From Tetragenococcus koreensis (GTDB lineage: Bacteria > Bacillota > Bacilli > Lactobacillales > Enterococcaceae), in NCBI RefSeq assembly GCF_003795145.1, contig NZ_CP027786.1, positions 1,798,001 through 1,862,000 of the forward strand: 64,000 nt of DNA. Reading direction: 5' to 3'. Both the position numbers and the translations under genes were made by a program. Within the stretch, counting starts at the first letter, position 1. Each line of letters opens with the position of its first letter. This document shows, in pieces, positions 49,673 through 58,350 of this stretch. A model generated the notes under the pieces. That model saw nothing but the letters and a program-made list of their open reading frames with translations. It was not told the origin of the DNA and ran no database searches.

Positions 49673-50677
49673 ATGGGACTTAAAATAATGAATGAAGAAG
49701 CATTGAAACATACTCTAAAAATGAAAGATGTGATTGAAACAGTCGAAAATGTTTATTCACAAAAAAGTGAGAATCAATCAGTAGTATGGGATACGATTTT
49801 TTATGACTTTGTACCTGGTAAAGCGGATATGGATATCAAATCTGGTTACTTAAAAAAGCAAAAAATATTTGGTCATAAAACTGTTACGTGGTTTGGCGAT
49901 AATCTACAGAAAGATTTACCTACGCTAAATGGTATGATTTGTATTTTTGATGGGAATACAGGAATGCCTCTAGGAATAACAGAAGGTGCGTATATTACAG
50001 GGATGCGTACAGGAGCGGCTGCAGCTATAGGCGCGAAGTATTTAGCGAATAAGGCACCTAAAAATATCCTGATTGTTGGAGCAGGAAATCAATTAAAATT
50101 CCAAATCGCAGCGATACTGTCTGTATTTCCAGATTTAGAAAAGGTTCAAGTTTTTGATAAAGATTTTACTAAAGCTTCTAATGTAATTAAGGGGTTGTCT
50201 TCCGACTTAGTATTCATGGGCGTTTCTCAAACGAATACCAAGATTATTCCCGTAGAAGACTTACAAATAGCAACTGAACGTAGTGAGATCATTGTTACCA
50301 TAACGCCTTCAAGAGTACCATTTCTAAAAAAAGATTGGATCAAGCCTGGTACTCATTTATCTACAATGGGAGCTGATATGGAAGGTAAACAAGAAATTGA
50401 CGAGAACATTTTTTCCAATGCTACTATTTTCACTGATGATTTACAGCACAGTTCTCAAGTAGGAGAAATGGAAATAGCTTTAAAAAATAAAATCATTCAG
50501 TTGGAGGATATTTCAGGAGAAATTGGTGATCTAATTTTAAATAAAACTGCTGGAAGAAAAGCAGCAGAAGATGTTACCATTTTTGATGCAACAGGAATGG
50601 CGTTGATGGATATAGCAACCGCCAAAGCTGCTTTAGATACGAGTGAAGATAAAAATATTGTAAATGTAGAATTTTAA
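49673..50677 (+). CDS. Ornithine cyclodeaminase/mu-crystallin family protein
   Basis: This 334-residue protein has the OCD/mu-crystallin fold. MRTGAAAAIGAKYL (111-124) and the NAD motif GAGNQ (136-140) are clear. Members include ornithine cyclodeaminase, alanine and ketimine dehydrogenases, EutC and iminosuccinate reductase BhcD. The paired dehydratase-like gene downstream resembles the EutB-EutC or BhcB-BhcD arrangement. The substrate cannot be fixed. The ATG at 49673 follows AGAGGTGG. Confidence 0.85.
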   Translation: MGLKIMNEEALKHTLKMKDVIETVENVYSQKSENQSVVWDTIFYDFVPGKADMDIKSGYLKKQKIFGHKTVTWFGDNLQKDLPTLNGMICIFDGNTGMPLGITEGAYITGMRTGAAAAIGAKYLANKAPKNILIVGAGNQLKFQIAAILSVFPDLEKVQVFDKDFTKASNVIKGLSSDLVFMGVSQTNTKIIPVEDLQIATERSEIIVTITPSRVPFLKKDWIKPGTHLSTMGADMEGKQEIDENIFSNATIFTDDLQHSSQVGEMEIALKNKIIQLEDISGEIGDLILNKTAGRKAAEDVTIFDATGMALMDIATAKAALDTSEDKNIVNVEF

Positions 50678-50694
50678 TTTAGGAGTGAATGAAT

Positions 50695-51663
50695 ATGGAA
50701 AAATTTAATTATCAAGATGTTCAAGAAGCCTATAAAAGAATCCATTCATATATACCTACTACACCATTAGCCGAGTCTTTCTATTTAGGCGACGCTGATA
50801 AGAAATACTTTTTTAAGCTTGAATCTATGCAAAAAGCAAAAAGTTTTAAAATACGTGGAGCGTTAAATAAGATGCTTACATTAACAGATGAAGAAAAATC
50901 CAAAGGAGTTGCTACGGTATCTTCTGGAAATCATGGGAGTTCTGTGAGTTATGCTGCCACGATTTTAGGTATTGAAAAAGCTATAATCATTGTGCCAGAA
51001 AACACACCTAAGAGTAAAACGGATAAAATAGAATACTTTGGTGCAAAAGTAATGCGATTAGGTAAAGACTATGACGAAGCTCACCAATTAGGAATGAAAT
51101 ATATCGAAGAAAATGATATGACTTATATAGATGCTTATTATGATGATCCAAAGATTTATGGAGGGCAAGGAACGATAGCTATTGAAATTTTAGAACAAAA
51201 TCCTGAGATTGATACGATTGTAGTACCTATTGGTGGAGGGGGAATGATCACTGGAATTGCAGTAGCAGCAAAAGCGATTAAACCGACAATCAAAGTAGTA
51301 GGAGTTCAAACAGAAGCATGTCCAGCAATGATAAAATCTTATGAAGATAATGTATTTTATGAGGAATATCCAAGCAAAGAAACCTATTGCGATGCTCTAA
51401 TTGGTGGAGTAGGGAAACTAAGCTATGAAATGTTGAAAGACTACGTAGATGACATTATTGAAGTCAAAGAAGAATCAATCGCAAAAGCTGTAGATTTCAT
51501 GATTACAGAAGAAAAATTTGTCGCTGAAGCAGGAAGTTGTACAACGATTGCTGCGGTAAATGACTATGCTGACCGTATTGGTGGGAAAAAAATTGCTTTA
51601 GTAATTTCAGGTGGGAATATAGATGGCGAAGTTATTAAAAAAATATTGTCTAAACATAAATAA
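50695..51663 (+). CDS. Threonine dehydratase-like PLP enzyme (IlvA/serine racemase/EutB group)
   Basis: This fold-type II PLP enzyme of 322 residues has its PLP lysine in SFKIRGA (Lys52), SSGNHG (76-81) and the phosphate-cup GGGGM (180-184). It lacks an ACT regulatory domain, as in catabolic threonine dehydratases, serine racemases, hydroxyaspartate dehydratases and EutB. The ATG at 50695 is preferred because AGGAG is then nine bases away; an ATG at 50689 would be only three. It is the last gene of the cassette and is followed by a terminator. Confidence 0.88.
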   Translation: MEKFNYQDVQEAYKRIHSYIPTTPLAESFYLGDADKKYFFKLESMQKAKSFKIRGALNKMLTLTDEEKSKGVATVSSGNHGSSVSYAATILGIEKAIIIVPENTPKSKTDKIEYFGAKVMRLGKDYDEAHQLGMKYIEENDMTYIDAYYDDPKIYGGQGTIAIEILEQNPEIDTIVVPIGGGGMITGIAVAAKAIKPTIKVVGVQTEACPAMIKSYEDNVFYEEYPSKETYCDALIGGVGKLSYEMLKDYVDDIIEVKEESIAKAVDFMITEEKFVAEAGSCTTIAAVNDYADRIGGKKIALVISGGNIDGEVIKKILSKHK

Positions 51664-51705
51664 AGTTTAGACAATAAATTTGTCTTTAGTCAACTATGGA
51701 TAAAT

Positions 51706-51740
51706 TAGCCCAATAAGTGAAACCTTATTAGGCTTTTTTT
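51706..51740 (+). terminator. Cassette terminator
   Basis: AGCCCAATAAG and CTTATTAGGCT form an imperfect hairpin followed by a T-run, 42 bases after the dehydratase-like gene. Confidence 0.8.
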
Positions 51741-51755
51741 CATACTTCTATTGAA

Positions 51756-52031
51756 ATGAAGTGTTCAAAAAATCAGATTTTGGAATACAAATGGGCAGAT
51801 TTAAGAGTTGATATAAAATTAGAAGATTTTTCCGATTATGAAGCAATTACAACCATTATAAAAATCACAAAAGGAAATTTTCGATTAACTCATCGTCTAT
51901 TTGCTCAGATTGATCGTATATTACGAATTAATCAAATGGATAAGATCACTGTAAAAGTTGTTGAAGCAGCAAGAGATAGTTTAGTAATAGGTATACAAAA
52001 AAACCACCTAATGGTGGTTTTTGTCATTTAA
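51756..52031 (+). pseudogene. C-terminal remnant of a transposon AAA ATPase (TniB/TnsC-like)
   Basis: The 91-codon frame resembles the C-terminal end of transposition helper ATPases. Key parts are ITKGNFRLTHRLFAQIDRIL and VVEAARDSLVIG. There is no Walker motif, no ribosome-binding site, and the last residues run into a terminator hairpin. I read it as the leftover of a larger mobile element. The match is from memory only. Confidence 0.55.
51997..52023 (+). terminator. Terminator overlapping the ATPase remnant
   Basis: AAAAACCACC and GGTGGTTTTT form a perfect 10-bp stem around four bases. It overlaps the end of the remnant frame. Confidence 0.8.
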
Positions 52032-52095
52032 AGATTAAAAAAATTGCCATTTAAAAAGAAAAGTGACACATTATCATTATAAATGATAGATCTTT

Positions 52096-52527
52096 TTATT
52101 TTTCCATAGCAATATGAGAAATCCCATCCAACAAATATTCGTCTGAAATAGCCTGAAAATCAAAAGAAGCATAAAAATCTTGTAGATAGGTTTCCGCCTC
52201 AATGTGGAGTGTTTCTTCGGGGAATTCTTGGTTAATCCATTCCATTACAAGCTGAATTAATTGTCTGCCGAAACCTTTTCCTCTTTCTTCTTTTTTTACC
52301 AATACTCGTCCAAAATGTACTGCTTGTTCATCATGATAGATACGAGCATAGGCAATAATTTCATTTTTATCATTTTCTAGCCAAAAATGAATTGCCTCCA
52401 AGTCAATATCGTCAACTTCTTGATAAGGACAAGCTTGTTCCACCACAAAAACAGCTACTCGAGCTTTCATTAGTTGATGATATTCCTGAAGAGTTAAATC
52501 TGAAAACTTTTTTATTTTTGTTTGCAT
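52096..52527 (-). CDS. GNAT family acetyltransferase, ElaA-like
   Basis: This 143-residue protein has the GNAT acetyl-CoA site VLVKKEERGKGFGRQLI and the ElaA-type N terminus (YHQLMKARVAVFVVEQACPYQEVD as a region near 14-37). The substrate is unknown. The start ATG at 52527 follows GGAAAGG. It lies 25 bases downstream of the B3/4-domain gene and is probably cotranscribed with it. Confidence 0.85.
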   Translation of the reverse strand: MQTKIKKFSDLTLQEYHQLMKARVAVFVVEQACPYQEVDDIDLEAIHFWLENDKNEIIAYARIYHDEQAVHFGRVLVKKEERGKGFGRQLIQLVMEWINQEFPEETLHIEAETYLQDFYASFDFQAISDEYLLDGISHIAMEK

Positions 52528-52552
52528 ATTGTTTTTCCTTTCCAAAATCATA

Positions 52553-53257
52553 TTAAAAGGCTACTTCAGTCTGCTCTTTTGTGATTAAAAAACTTGTAGC
52601 TTCAATATCCAAATACGTTTTCAACCGTTTTTGTAACAACTTAATAGCTTGTTCATGATCTTCTTTGCGCTTAGGATTAATGTTTTCCATGTAAAAAATT
52701 AAATTTTTCGTTTCTTCAGTTACTTGCACTCGCGCGCTATCACGCCATGCCCAGCAACGACTGATTACCGAATCAGCGTCTTTATATACAACTTCACCTC
52801 GAAGAGCTTCTTCTATATTATCTTCACTGATAGGAATAAACTTTTCTCCTCCTTCAGCAATTGTCAATTTAAGGTCCCCTTCAAGAAAATCCCGATCTTC
52901 TCCAGCAACAGGAAACCCCCATTCTAATGAAATAGAATTATAGATATCAACGACCGGGTTAATCGAGCCCACTCCTTTTTGTTGCTTTGCTCGCTTTAAA
53001 AGATTCTCAACGGCACAGCGGGCTCCTTTTTTTGTTTTAAATTTTTGATACGCTTCCCGCCAATCTTTGATCACTGGGTTAGCGCTGATTGGATCATTTT
53101 CTACCCATTTTAAAGCTTGTAAATTCGCTCGTTCTAACAGTTCTTTCGGCACATTTGCATAAGAATGGTTATCCACATTGTTAGCCAGTAAAACAGCGAT
53201 CTCTACTTCAGGAAAAAGATCCCAAAATGCGGGTGTTGTTATAAATTTTTGTTTCAT
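52553..53257 (-). CDS. Free-standing B3/4 (PheRS beta editing) domain protein
   Basis: This 234-residue protein consists of the B3/4 domain that in phenylalanyl-tRNA synthetase clears Tyr-tRNA-Phe. GVGSINPVVDIYNSISLEWGFP and the later VISRCWAWRDSARV are the recognisable parts. Free-standing members are widespread in bacteria and are thought to edit tRNA or bind amino acids; their function is not proven. It is divergent from the broken deacylase gene, sharing the promoter gap, and 25 bases upstream of the acetyltransferase gene. Confidence 0.85.
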   Translation of the reverse strand: MKQKFITTPAFWDLFPEVEIAVLLANNVDNHSYANVPKELLERANLQALKWVENDPISANPVIKDWREAYQKFKTKKGARCAVENLLKRAKQQKGVGSINPVVDIYNSISLEWGFPVAGEDRDFLEGDLKLTIAEGGEKFIPISEDNIEEALRGEVVYKDADSVISRCWAWRDSARVQVTEETKNLIFYMENINPKRKEDHEQAIKLLQKRLKTYLDIEATSFLITKEQTEVAF

Positions 53258-53300
53258 ATATCTAAGCTCCCTTTTACCGCTTTTAACTAATCGTACAACA

Positions 53301-53333
53301 GTATTGTCGTATATTCAACAATACCGTTATAAC
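53301..53333 (+). promoter_or_regulatory. Promoter and operator of the second deacylase-MarR copy
   Basis: GTATTGT (53301-53307) and ACAATAC (53318-53324) form an inverted repeat that contains the half-site TTCAACAAT, identical to that of the first cassette. A weak -35 TTGTCG (53304-53309) and TATAAC (53328-53333) are 18 bases apart. The AT-rich gap is shared with the divergent B3/4 gene. Confidence 0.55.
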
Positions 53334-53518
53334 ATAAAGAATACGAGGAGGTTAACAAGATGAGGAATTTAGAGGCCACTTTAAAAAAAGCTGGAATTTA
53401 TTATGAATTATACCATCATAGAGAAATTTTTTCGAATGAAGGCGCTTTACTTGTAAAATCTGAACAAGGATTTTCTGAAACTGAGACAAAAAGCTTATTT
53501 TTAAAGGGGAAAGATGAA

Positions 53519-55197
53519 CCTGAATGATTTCTAAATTTTTCCAAGGTCCGTTTAAACCTTGGCGTGATCTTTTTTCTAAAAAAACTGTTTCCGTACCTTC
53601 TGGGTGTACAAAAAAAACGCACTCTGTGTTATTGTAAAGTCGATAAAAACAACAATTAACACAAAAGGAGTGCGTTCTTATGTCTTTCACTTTACAACAA
53701 AAATCGCTCACATTCAATGCCCAAAAAGAAATCTCGGTCGCTAACGATGGGGGAAATTTAACCAATGACGCGGGGATCGTCTTGGTCGCTGAATTTTTAA
53801 AACAAATTCATTTTGACCAACTATTAGCCCAATACGTTCATATCCCGGATCCTCGTTGTTTTGTCCGGCATGAATGGTTGGAGGTATTAAAACAATGGCT
53901 CTATCAATTGATCGCTGGCTATTCACGAGACCGAGACGCCAATACGCTCCAATATGACCGTCTTTTTCAAGAAGCATTAAAACAAAAACAACTCAGCTCG
54001 CAATCCATGATGTCTACCTTGCTTCATACCTTAACCGAAGAAAATGTGGCCCAGCTATCACAGCTAGCCAAAAAGCTGGCGGATTTCGGCATGGATCATC
54101 AAAACAGCCAACATTTTGTTCTTGATCTGGATTCGACCTCTTGTACCACTTATGGGCAACAAGAAGAAGCCGAATTTATTTACCATTATGGCATCAATGG
54201 CTACCATCCGTTTGTCGCTTTCGAAGGATTAACGGGTTTGGCGTTAGATGTTCGTCATCGTCATGGGAAATCTTATACCTCGACCCATGCCGAAGAATAT
54301 CTGGTGGAAATGCTGGATCGTTATCAACAACGTTCAGAAGACCCGCTTTTGTTGGTCCGTGGCGACAGCGGTTTTGCCAAACCGGAAATCTATGAACAAT
54401 GCGAACAACGAGGGGTGCATTATGTAATCAAGCTCAAAAATAATGCCCGTTTGATCGATCAAGCCCAACATCAAGTCCAATATACCAATGGGACGAATTA
54501 TACGAAGACAGAACAGCAATACTTTAAGATCCATTATCAAGCAAACTCTTGGATCGACCGCGGACCGTCGCTATGAAAGCCACTAGAAAAGGAGGATACT
54601 TCCTTTTTTCAGAATTTCAGTTTGTCGTGACCGATTTCGCTGACCTTTCTCCCCAAACGATTTTCCAGCTTTATCAAAAACGAGGGAATATGGAAAATTT
54701 CATCAAAGAAATGAAAACCGGCTTTTTCGCTGATAAAACGGATAGTCATTCCTTTTTAGCAAACAAGGCTCGTTTGGCCCTGAGCTTTATTGCTTATAAT
54801 ATCATCCATTTGATGAAACAGTTGACATTTCCGCAAGCAAAAAAGGCCACAGTGATTGACACGATCCGCTTTCAACTCTTCCATATCGCAGGAAGAGTCA
54901 CGGAACATGCGCGAAAAATTCAAATTCACCTTTCTAGTACCAACGTTTATAACACGCTTTTTTGGGAAGTCCTTATGCGAATTCAGCGCTTGAATCTTTA
55001 ACTTATTCTCTTCACTCTTTCCTTATAAAAAGCGTATTTTCCACCTTCTAGGAAGACCTTTATCCTTTTTTAGCGTTCTACAGTAGTTCTTTCCTGTACT
55101 TGGCTCAAAATCGACAGTAAAAATAGAAAATAACACGAACAACAACCCTGTTGACCGGCCCGATTAGTTATCCACAAATTTTTAGAAATCATTCAGG
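53519..55197 (+). mobile_element. IS1380-family-like insertion sequence, 1679 bp
   Basis: The element is bounded by inverted repeats: CCTGAATGATTTCTAAA at the left end and TTTAGAAATCATTCAGG at the right end. It is flanked by a 5-bp target duplication ATGAA (53514-53518 and 55198-55202). Size, repeat start CCTG and transposase type fit IS1380. It carries one transposase gene, now frameshifted, in the same direction as the interrupted gene. Its codon use is richer in G and C than the surroundings. Confidence 0.9.
53680..55001 (+). pseudogene. IS1380-type transposase, frameshifted
   Basis: The frame starts at ATG 53680 after AAGGAG. The DDE residues are visible in FVLDLDSTSC (first Asp), LVRGDSGFAKPE (second Asp) and, in the next frame, YQKRGNMENFIKEMKTGF, the Y..R..E..K signature. 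Near 54551 the reading frame shifts by one. Adding one G there would join ANSW to DRPRTVAMKATR, so a single-base deletion is the likely cause. The two halves (53680-54576 and 54549-55001) together give a full-length protein of about 440 residues. Confidence 0.88.
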
Positions 55198-55518
55198 ATG
55201 AACGTTATTTTATCTTTTTTACTTTTACCACTAAACAAGCAAATTTCAAAAAAATTCGTCAGTTAGTTGGCCAACGTCTAAAAATCATACCTGCCAATGA
55301 TATGCAACAAATAACTGGTCAAAAATCGGGAGCATTCTCTCCTTTTAGTTATGATCAATCTGTATCTATGATTGTTGTTGAAGAATTATTAAGCTAAGAA
55401 AAACTTGTATTTGCTCCAGGGAAACCTGACCAAACGATGGTCATTTTGGTAAAGAACCTTCCAGCGATTATAAATTTATTCAAAAATAAAACCTATATTT
55501 ATACTAAGGAGAAAAACT

Positions 55519-55950
55519 AATGTCAGATATTCTTAGAGAAGTCGGAAATATCGCACGTGCATTAGATTATATGAGTAACGTTGGGTTTAAAAACATGCAT
55601 TTGAATAATGGACAGTATCTTTATCAGAACAGAATATATGAAATTCCTGGCATTATTAGCCAAGTTAGTAAAAAGTGACCGTACGGCTGTTGCAAAAGCT
55701 GTCAAGAGGTTGGAAAAAGAAGAGCTAGTTTACATTTTTAAATAAGAAAATCCGTTGTTTGTATGTTACTTCAAAGGGCGAAAAATTATATCACTACTTG
55801 CGTCAAGAAGAAGACTATTCAAAAAGTCAGGCTTTTATTGACTTAACCGTAAAAGAACAAACAGAGTTAGTACGTTTATTAAAAAAGTTAGCTCTAATGT
55901 TACTAAAGATTGGGAATTTGTTCGACAAAGCAACAAAAGGATGTATTAGT
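55519..55950 (+). pseudogene. Decayed MarR paralogue
   Basis: AAGGAG precedes ATG 55519. The first 50 codons parallel the intact MarR at 49206 (ILREVGNIARALDYMSNVGF, YEIPGIIS). The frame then breaks; the HTH region reappears in another frame (KSDRTAVAKAVKRLEKEELV) and the C-terminal part in a further one (LYVTSKGEKLYHYLRQEEDYS). At least two frameshifts and an internal loss are needed. No trace of the two following enzyme genes was recognised after it. Confidence 0.88.
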
Positions 55951-56065
55951 TCTAGTTCAATTGTTAGTAACAGGTGGGACCCATCAGTTGCCCCTCTAAA
56001 GTTGACGAACGAGTACTAAAATAAATCTACATTGATATACCAATCGCACTAAAGGCCTCAAAATA

Positions 56066-56119
56066 AACTAAAAATACCTCTGACTTGAGTGAAGTTTAAA
56101 GTCAGAGGTATTTTTAGTT
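56066..56119. terminator. Strong terminator downstream of arcD
   Basis: A perfect 20-bp stem has arms 56066-56085 and 56100-56119 around a 14-base loop, with A/T runs at its base. It ends the arc operon on the minus strand and could also stop plus-strand transcription from the pseudogenes. Confidence 0.92.
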
Positions 56120-56142
56120 GTAATCATAAGGAGAAATAAAGT

Positions 56143-57600
56143 TTAACTAACTATCAGCATTGCAGCGATGAGAATTAGCAAATTCAAAACACCTAAAACA
56201 AGTATAGGTGTACGCATAAACTTGATCCAAGTTGAATAATTTACTTTAGAAATTTCTAGACCACCCATTACTACACCTGAAGTTGGCGTAATCAAGTTGA
56301 TTAGTCCACAACCTGAAGCAAAAATCATAACCATCACATCTGGGCTCAAACCAATATTATTGGCTAAAGCGCCCATGACCGGGATTGAAACATAAGCAAG
56401 ACCTGAGGTAGAAGGGATGATGAAAGACAAACCTAAATATAAAATATAGGCGCCAATAACAAATAATACAGGCGAGAATCCTTGTAATAGCCCTGCTGCT
56501 TTGTCTAAGATATAAAGATCTAAATAAGTGGTAGACATTAAAACTGAAGCCCCACGTGCAACTACAATAATCAAAACAACAGAAAGCATATCTTTACTAC
56601 CTTCTACAAAAGAATCAACCGTTTTCTTTTCAGAGAATTTACCAACGATCGCACAAATTAGGCTAACGATGAAAAACCACATTGCCAAATCTCCAAAGTA
56701 CCAATCACCAAAACTTTGACCAGTTAGAAAAGATGTCCATCCATCAAAGATCGTGACACCAAAATCACCCCATGGAATGAGGGATACGATCATCACTAAA
56801 AAGCAAAAAGCAAAAATACTTAAAATAATCTTGTGTTGCTTAGTAAATTTAAATTCCTTCTTGTCTTCTTGACCAAAGTTTTCACGCATGTCTTCTTGTT
56901 CTTGCAATGAAAGAATGGTTGATCCTCTATCTTCTTTTACCTTCTTCGCATATCGCATGACAATAAAAATAGAATAGGTAGTGGAAGCTGCCCAAAGTAC
57001 AAAGCCCAATAATAAAATAATGCCAGTATTAGGCTGAATTCCTATACCCCTCAAAGCATCCATTGCTACTCCAGTCGAAAAAGGATTCACGGTTGAACCG
57101 ATAACTCCAGAACCTGAGCCTAATAACACCGTCCCTACCGCAACAATCGTGTCGAAACCTGCAGCCACCATTGTAGCTGTCAATAAACTATAAAAAGGAA
57201 TTGTTTCTTCGGCCATTCCATAAGTAGAACCACCAATAGAAAATAGAACCATTAAAATCGGAATAATAATTAGTTCATTCCCCTTCAATTTTTTTACTAC
57301 CGTCTGAATTCCTGATTCCAAAGCGCCTGACTGAGTAACAATATTTAAAAAGCCGCCCAACACAAGAATAAACACGCTAATTTCTATTGCATCACGAAAA
57401 CCGTTAAAAGGCGCCATGACAATATCCGATATTTTCGCGCCCACTACTTGGTTTACTGTTTCACCATCGACCGTCTGAGGAGAAAATGTTTGGCCGTTCA
57501 AAAATTTTGTAAGAATACCTAGAACAATCAAGATGATAAATAAGATACTAAATGATGACAGTTCTCTTTTTTCTTTTTTTTTAGCCATTTTGTTTTTCAC
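56143..57600 (-). CDS. arcD: YfcC-family transporter, putative arginine/ornithine antiporter ArcD
   Basis: This 485-residue protein has about 12 membrane segments and belongs to the YfcC/C4-dicarboxylate-like family rather than to the classical APC-type ArcD. GGSTYGMAEETIPFY, GSGSGVIGSTVNPF and LSFIIPSTSGLAY are family marks. Its position as the last gene of arcABCRD supports exchange of arginine and ornithine. A GTG at 57600 is taken as start; an ATG five codons on is possible. The GTG lies at the end of a hairpin, CACAGT-CTTTA-ACTGTG. Confidence 0.82.
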   Translation of the reverse strand: MKNKMAKKKEKRELSSFSILFIILIVLGILTKFLNGQTFSPQTVDGETVNQVVGAKISDIVMAPFNGFRDAIEISVFILVLGGFLNIVTQSGALESGIQTVVKKLKGNELIIIPILMVLFSIGGSTYGMAEETIPFYSLLTATMVAAGFDTIVAVGTVLLGSGSGVIGSTVNPFSTGVAMDALRGIGIQPNTGIILLLGFVLWAASTTYSIFIVMRYAKKVKEDRGSTILSLQEQEDMRENFGQEDKKEFKFTKQHKIILSIFAFCFLVMIVSLIPWGDFGVTIFDGWTSFLTGQSFGDWYFGDLAMWFFIVSLICAIVGKFSEKKTVDSFVEGSKDMLSVVLIIVVARGASVLMSTTYLDLYILDKAAGLLQGFSPVLFVIGAYILYLGLSFIIPSTSGLAYVSIPVMGALANNIGLSPDVMVMIFASGCGLINLITPTSGVVMGGLEISKVNYSTWIKFMRTPILVLGVLNLLILIAAMLIVS

Positions 57601-57635
57601 AGTTAAAGACTGTGTCTGACCTTCCTTTCTTTTAA

Positions 57636-58328
57636 TTAATTTGTTAGCCGTTCAACAAAAAAAGCACTATCTAAGAAAATTAAATGTTTATGGTCATAGC
57701 GAATCTGATTTTTTTGAACGAGCTGCTTGATAATACTACTTGTTGTTTCTCGTGTCGTGCCACTCATCGTCGAAATATCTGTAATGGTTATTGGACAAGA
57801 AAGTTCCATCTGTCCAGACATTTGATTTCGTTTTGCTAAATCACTAAATAAAATTGCCAGAGAGGTAACCACACGATCATACGTATTACTTGTTGTCCCT
57901 TTTTGGATCTTCAATAATTTAGTTTTTAGTGCATCTGACTGGATTTGTAAATAATTAATTAACTGTTGCGTATTGTTACTAAGAAGATGTTCGAAAAATT
58001 TTACTGGAATAACTACAACTTCAATATCTGTTTGAGCAATAGCAGAAGAATAATAAACATCATCGTGAAATAAACCAATCAAAGGAAATAAATCATCTTT
58101 ACTAATAAATTGTAAATAGATAAAATCCCCACTACTATCTGATTTTTCTATTCTAACTGTTCCTGACTTCAAAAAGTAAAGGTTCAATCGGTTATCTCCA
58201 GGGCTATACAATACCTGTCTTTTATTGTATTTTCTAATTAAACTATTGTGTTGGATCAATTCAAGCTCTTGATCAGAAAAATATTGAAAATGTTTATTAT
58301 ATCGAGTAATCGCTTCTTCTATCTCCAT
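57636..58328 (-). CDS. arcR: Crp/Fnr-family regulator of the arginine deiminase operon
   Basis: This 230-residue protein has an N-terminal cyclic-nucleotide-binding-like beta barrel (LYSPGDNRLNLYFLKSGTVRI, about 40-60) and a C-terminal HTH (DISTMSGTTRETTSSIIKQL). It has no cysteine cluster, so it is not an Fe-S FNR. The arcC-arcR-arcD position is that of ArcR in enterococci, an activator of arc genes. The spacing is 22 bases from arcC and 35 to arcD. Confidence 0.88.
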   Translation of the reverse strand: MEIEEAITRYNKHFQYFSDQELELIQHNSLIRKYNKRQVLYSPGDNRLNLYFLKSGTVRIEKSDSSGDFIYLQFISKDDLFPLIGLFHDDVYYSSAIAQTDIEVVVIPVKFFEHLLSNNTQQLINYLQIQSDALKTKLLKIQKGTTSNTYDRVVTSLAILFSDLAKRNQMSGQMELSCPITITDISTMSGTTRETTSSIIKQLVQKNQIRYDHKHLIFLDSAFFVERLTN

Positions 58329-58350
58329 GTTAACTCTCCTAAAGAAACTT

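Larger units (their letters stand above)
53360..55519 (+). pseudogene. YbaK/ProX-type deacylase paralogue, interrupted by an insertion sequence
   Basis: GAGGAGG precedes ATG 53360. The first 53 codons encode a clear paralogue of the protein at 48730 (ELYHHREIFSNEGALLVKSEQ, ETETKSLFLKGK). The insertion occupies 53519-55197. After it the frame resumes with DERYFIFFTFTTK, TGQKSGAFSPFSY and EKLVFAPGKPDQTM. Removing the element and one target copy restores the frame exactly, but a TAA at 55396-55398 replaces the His codon of the intact copy. The gene was therefore broken at least twice. Its last codon overlaps the start of the marR remnant. Confidence 0.9.

Noticed and set aside
53352-53977. Minus-strand frames across the deacylase fragment and the insertion sequence
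   Set aside because: They cross the insertion boundary and are antisense to recognised proteins.
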